Of a stretch of DNA of 8,595 bases, positions 6,703 through 8,595 are shown one piece after another. The translations under genes were made by a program, and so were the position numbers. The stretch is taken from the NCBI GenBank assembly GCA_025363505.1, contig JANYDV010000275.1, forward strand, positions 1-8,595, in the 5' to 3' direction. Positions within the stretch are counted from its first letter, which is position 1; every line of letters starts with the position of its first letter. This DNA is from Bacteroidota bacterium. GTDB lineage: Bacteria; Bacteroidota; Ignavibacteria; Palsa-1295. A model generated the notes under the pieces. The model ran no database searches. It was not told the DNA's origin and saw nothing but the letters and a program-made list of their open reading frames with translations.

Positions 6703-6821
6703 CAGTTTCCCAGAGCTACTATTAATTCTATTGAGGGATACATACGAAATAATTGCGGGATTAATTCACAGAGAACCAACGACGATCAGACTCAGCACTT
6801 CAAAGGTAAATGTTTTTTTTA
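6703..6821 (-). promoter_or_regulatory. 119-base gap between rnhB and the MFS gene with candidate promoter
   Basis: On the minus strand, TACCTTTG (6808-6801) exactly matches the Bacteroidota -7 element TAnnTTTG. It would start a transcript about 90-95 bases upstream of the exporter ATG. I find no good -33 TTG at the expected distance. An 8-base direct repeat, ATTAATTC (plus-strand 6721-6728 and 6760-6767), lies within the presumed leader and could be a regulator site, though AT-rich repeats of this size arise by chance. CAAAGG (6801-6806) and CCTTTG (6829-6834) form a wide inverted repeat overlapping the -7 element. No terminator after rnhB is evident. Confidence 0.4.
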
Positions 6822-7451
6822 TCAGACGCCTTTGGATTTCAATTTAAAGCTCTTACGATGAATAGGGCAATATCCGACTCTTTCGATAGCTTCGCGATGT
6901 TCCTTTGTTCCATAGCCTTTATTCCGATGAAAATTATATTCGGGGTACTGGTTATGAAGATCTTTCATTATTCGGTCGCGTGTAACTTTAGCAATGATTG
7001 ATGCCGCGGCAATACTTGGGGAAAGCGTGTCGCCATTAATAATCGTTTTAAAAGGATAGTTGAGTGTAGTACGAAAATAATTTCCATCGACCAGCAGTAT
7101 TTCCGGTACCATCTTTTCAGCAATAGCATTGACCGCATTCGTCATTGCACGCATTGTGGCTTGCAAAATATTAACATCATCAATCTCTTGCGGGCTAACG
7201 ATTCCGATGCCGATGGCACTGGCTTCTTGGGTAATAGAGGCAAACAACTCCTCCCGTCGTGATTCGGATAATTGTTTAGAGTCATCGGCACCATAGAAAT
7301 CGCGCGGCAATTTTTTATCAAGTGCAAAGACAACAGCCGCTGCAACGACCGGACCCGCAAGCGGACCACGCCCCGCTTCGTCAATGCCGACGATTCTACT
7401 GCAGCCGCTTTTGAGAAATGAGCGTTCGTATTTCCAAGTGATCTTGTTCAT
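6822..7451 (-). CDS. rnhB: ribonuclease HII
   Basis: RNase HII cuts the RNA strand of RNA/DNA hybrids and nicks 5' of single ribonucleotides embedded in DNA, starting ribonucleotide excision repair. The 209-residue length is typical. The signature block IVGIDEAGRGPLAGPVVAAAV (20-40) carries catalytic D24 and E25; the G28-R29-G30 motif that reads the ribonucleotide 2'-OH is intact. DDSKQLSE (56-63) follows. LLVDGN contributes D122, and the INGDTLSPSIAAASIIAKVTRDR block (138-160) contributes D141, completing the DEDD site. The C-terminal YPEYNFHRNKGYGTKEH motif includes the conserved Tyr. It lies 27 bases after the Omp85-family gene, and a -7-like element sits in that gap. Confidence 0.97.
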   Translation of the reverse strand: MNKITWKYERSFLKSGCSRIVGIDEAGRGPLAGPVVAAAVVFALDKKLPRDFYGADDSKQLSESRREELFASITQEASAIGIGIVSPQEIDDVNILQATMRAMTNAVNAIAEKMVPEILLVDGNYFRTTLNYPFKTIINGDTLSPSIAAASIIAKVTRDRIMKDLHNQYPEYNFHRNKGYGTKEHREAIERVGYCPIHRKSFKLKSKGV

Positions 7452-7458
7452 CAGATTA

Positions 7459-7466
7459 CAAAAGTA
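7459..7466 (-). promoter_or_regulatory. putative Bacteroidota-type -7 element for rnhB
   Basis: Read on the minus strand, TACTTTTG exactly matches TAnnTTTG. It lies in the 27-base gap between the Omp85-family stop and the rnhB ATG, with seven bases between the element and the ATG, so the transcript would be leaderless or nearly so. No TTG at the usual -33 distance is seen, which lowers confidence. Confidence 0.4.
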
Positions 7467-7478
7467 CGACTATTGCGA

Positions 7479-8595
7479 TCATAGAGATGTCTTCAGTCCA
7501 AAATGCAGCACTGCTTGATCGAAGCTTTGTCCTCTGGCTAGTGCCACGGCAGCTTGGACGTAGCCAATCGGGGTTTCGAAGAGAAATGTTAAGCCATACC
7601 CGACAGCTGTCCATTGAGCTGACGGCAGGGACGCAGTAGCAACACGCTCGAGCACCCCCGCATCCAAAAATAAACCGAAATATGATCGTGATGCCAACAT
7701 ATAACGCAGTTCGATTTTGCCGATAGCAAATTGTGAAGCCAAAAATGTTGCTTCGCGATACCCACGTAGAGTAGTTATGCCTCCGATTCGAAACAGATCT
7801 GATCGTTCCAATGCAATAGAACGTACTTGCTTTACCGAGAGCAGACCCACGCCCACAAGGCGAGCCAAACCAATAGGGACAGCACCTTCGGCATCGGCTT
7901 CGAGTGTCCTGATCGCAGCCGATTGTTGAACGTTGTTCGAGTCGGTTAGTGACTTCGCTCCGTAACTTCCCCCCAGGATAATTCGGTATCCATGGTGATT
8001 GGCGATAGGATCATCACGGTTATCGAAGATAAAACGTAATGTGCCACTCGCAATTGTTGAGGAACTGACCACTTTTAATACACCGGGAGTAATGATATCA
8101 TAGTCTGCACCTACGCTGAGTGTGATAGAGCTAAATGAATGTAACGAGAGCATTGCTTCGAGGTGGGTGGCAACATAGAGACTGTCTTCATCATAGCGAT
8201 GAAGGAATATCTTAGCATCAAATGGAATCGAGAATATCCAAGGTTCGAGATATTGGAATTGCAATTCTGAACTTGTAGGGCTGAGACGCTGATAACGAAA
8301 CCCTGCTTGCCGCGCTGTGCCACCAATATTTAGAAATGCTAGATCGAGAAAGCCATTTATATACGATTTGTCACGCAAAGTCGGAGCAGGATTATATCCG
8401 AGAATACCATCAATGACCGTCGAGGGTGTCTCGTGAAGGGTGAGTTCAATTCCTATCGTTGAATCGCTTAAGGGGAAAAGTGTTGGCTCTGATACATCTG
8501 TAAATAAACCTGAATGTCGTAGGCGTGACACTCCATTTAATAGTAATTCGGAGGTTGCAATGGGAGAGTCACCAATAAAAAATTCGCGTTTTATG
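7479..8595 (-). CDS. Omp85 superfamily outer-membrane protein (BamA/TamA-like), 5'-truncated
   Basis: The frame is open to the window edge, so the gene starts beyond it; 371 residues are visible. The GTG at 8531 is internal, because the preceding residues (REFFIGDSPIATSELLLNG) continue a domain. Visible residues ~1-55 look like the last POTRA domain (GDSPIATSELL, then SGLFTDV). The rest alternates as amphipathic strands of a 16-strand-type barrel. Diagnostic features are the FDNRDDPIANHHGYR strand region (~190-204), the L6-loop motif LRGY (~276-279) in GGITTLRGYREATF, and a C-terminal TPIGYVQ to HFGL pattern typical of TamA-like members. The family inserts or exports proteins at the outer membrane. 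Which subfamily (BamA, TamA or another) is unclear because the N-terminus is missing. The visible barrel has no obvious frameshift. rnhB follows after 27 bases. Confidence 0.88.
   Translation of the reverse strand, partial: IKREFFIGDSPIATSELLLNGVSRLRHSGLFTDVSEPTLFPLSDSTIGIELTLHETPSTVIDGILGYNPAPTLRDKSYINGFLDLAFLNIGGTARQAGFRYQRLSPTSSELQFQYLEPWIFSIPFDAKIFLHRYDEDSLYVATHLEAMLSLHSFSSITLSVGADYDIITPGVLKVVSSSTIASGTLRFIFDNRDDPIANHHGYRIILGGSYGAKSLTDSNNVQQSAAIRTLEADAEGAVPIGLARLVGVGLLSVKQVRSIALERSDLFRIGGITTLRGYREATFLASQFAIGKIELRYMLASRSYFGLFLDAGVLERVATASLPSAQWTAVGYGLTFLFETPIGYVQAAVALARGQSFDQAVLHFGLKTSL

Noticed and set aside
7479..8531. Treating the GTG at 8531 as the true start of the Omp85-family gene.
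   Set aside because: The frame continues without a stop to the window edge, and the upstream residues extend a POTRA-like pattern, so the gene is simply cut by the window.

Overview
The window looks like a chromosomal segment from a bacterium of the Bacteroidota/Chlorobiota/Ignavibacteriota group. That placement is an inference. It rests on three things: a YbeY active-site motif ending in Asp-Lys (HGMLHLAGYNDK) instead of the usual Asp-His; three correctly oriented matches to the Bacteroidota -7 promoter element TAnnTTTG in short intergenic gaps; and the absence of clear Shine-Dalgarno sequences before most starts. Coding density is very high and no stretch over 300 bases lacks a gene.

Layout. 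Plus strand: a two-gene RES/Xre-type toxin-antitoxin module (73-1037) that is AT-rich compared with its neighbours; a 144-residue protein I do not recognise (1095-1529); ybeY (1561-2025); an Smg/DUF494 protein (2045-2563); a GC-rich hairpin (2593-2624); topA (2677-5016); and ispF (5024-5497). Minus strand, converging on ispF with only 11 bases between stop codons: an MFS drug-type exporter (6702-5509), rnhB (7451-6822), and a 5'-truncated Omp85/BamA-TamA-family outer-membrane barrel (window edge to 7479).

How the genes fit together. Most of the window is housekeeping: rRNA maturation (YbeY), DNA supercoiling (TopA), removal of RNA from DNA (RNase HII), isoprenoid precursor synthesis (IspF) and outer-membrane biogenesis or secretion (Omp85). 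The Smg-TopA neighbourhood resembles a gene association also known from Proteobacteria. The accessory part is the toxin-antitoxin pair at the left edge. It is a known type of NAD+-targeting or ADP-ribosylating module and not a new system. I found no CRISPR array, insertion sequence, tRNA, rRNA or phage gene. I see no convincing undescribed system; the least explained items are the 1095-1529 protein and the promoter/leader architecture.
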